A stretch of DNA of 64,000 nucleotides from a bacterium (lineage in GTDB: Bacteria; Ratteibacteria; UBA8468; B48-G9; DSTR01), in NCBI GenBank assembly GCA_029551285.1, contig JAKPFT010000018.1, positions 50,847 through 114,846 on the forward strand. The letters run 5' to 3'. The notes under the pieces were generated by a model. That model saw only the letters and a program-made list of their open reading frames with translations. It was not told where the DNA came from and made no database searches. This document shows, piece after piece, positions 63,869-64,000 of this stretch (positions are counted from its first letter, which is position 1; each line of letters begins with the position of its first letter). Made by a program: the position numbers and the translations under genes.

Positions 63869-64000
63869 TGTCAAAAAATGAATGAAAGAGGAATGAAAAG
63901 AAAGGGAACGAACTGGCTCACTCAAGCTGCTCCGGCACAGACAAGGACTACGCCGAAATCGGTTGCTCGGCGAACTCGCTCGCCCAGAGGCGAGCTCAGA
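63869..64000 (+). repeat. Dispersed structured repeat, copy 3 (cut by window end)
   Basis: TGTCAAAAAATGAATGAAAGAGGAATGAAAAGAAAGGGAACGAACTGGCTCACTCAAGCTGCTCCGGCACAGACAAGGACTACGCCGAAATCGGTTGCTCGGCGAACTCGCTCGCCCAGAGGCGAGC, near-identical to the reverse complement of copy 1. Confidence 0.88.

Noticed and set aside
1-64000. CRISPR arrays, tRNA or rRNA genes, transposase or phage genes
   Set aside because: Looked for regularly spaced repeats, cloverleaf-like segments and transposase/integrase motifs while reading; none was convincing.

Overview
This is a ~64 kb stretch of a bacterial chromosome with dense coding on both strands. The first ~4.5 kb is housekeeping: mcsB (cut by the window edge), mcsA, ilvE and a LolCDE-like ABC transporter. 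Other ordinary blocks are a TolC/RND/MFP efflux operon, a cysteine synthase, MATE, HU, TSUP, GGDEF and PAS proteins. Most of the rest is a diffuse carbohydrate/glycoside locus. It holds a GH78-like rhamnosidase, GH29 fucosidase, BNR sialidase-like protein, heparinase II/III-like protein, DUF2961 protein, beta-helix protein and GH123/DUF4091-like protein. It also holds several large secreted proteins of unclear family, three UroD-like proteins, an MttB-like methyltransferase and a LacI regulator. The most unusual signal is non-coding. A dispersed ~230-270 bp element occurs three times: 2376-2643 (minus orientation), 47567-47798 (plus) and 63869 to the window end (plus, truncated). All copies share an AGTAAGGTATTGCGTCCCGG-type core and/or several hairpins. 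By eye, the divergent copy keeps at least three stems through compensatory base changes, including a long-range closing stem. The 47 kb copy also lies inside a 13-bp perfect terminal inverted repeat flanked by a 7-bp direct repeat, as in a MITE insertion. This is a candidate undescribed structured RNA or folded mobile element. Signs of gene decay include an FAD-dependent oxidoreductase reduced to its two ends next to repeat copy 3, a frameshifted GNAT gene and an orphan C-terminal remnant beside a HEPN/MNT pair. All calls come from reading the sequence and motifs; no searches were run.
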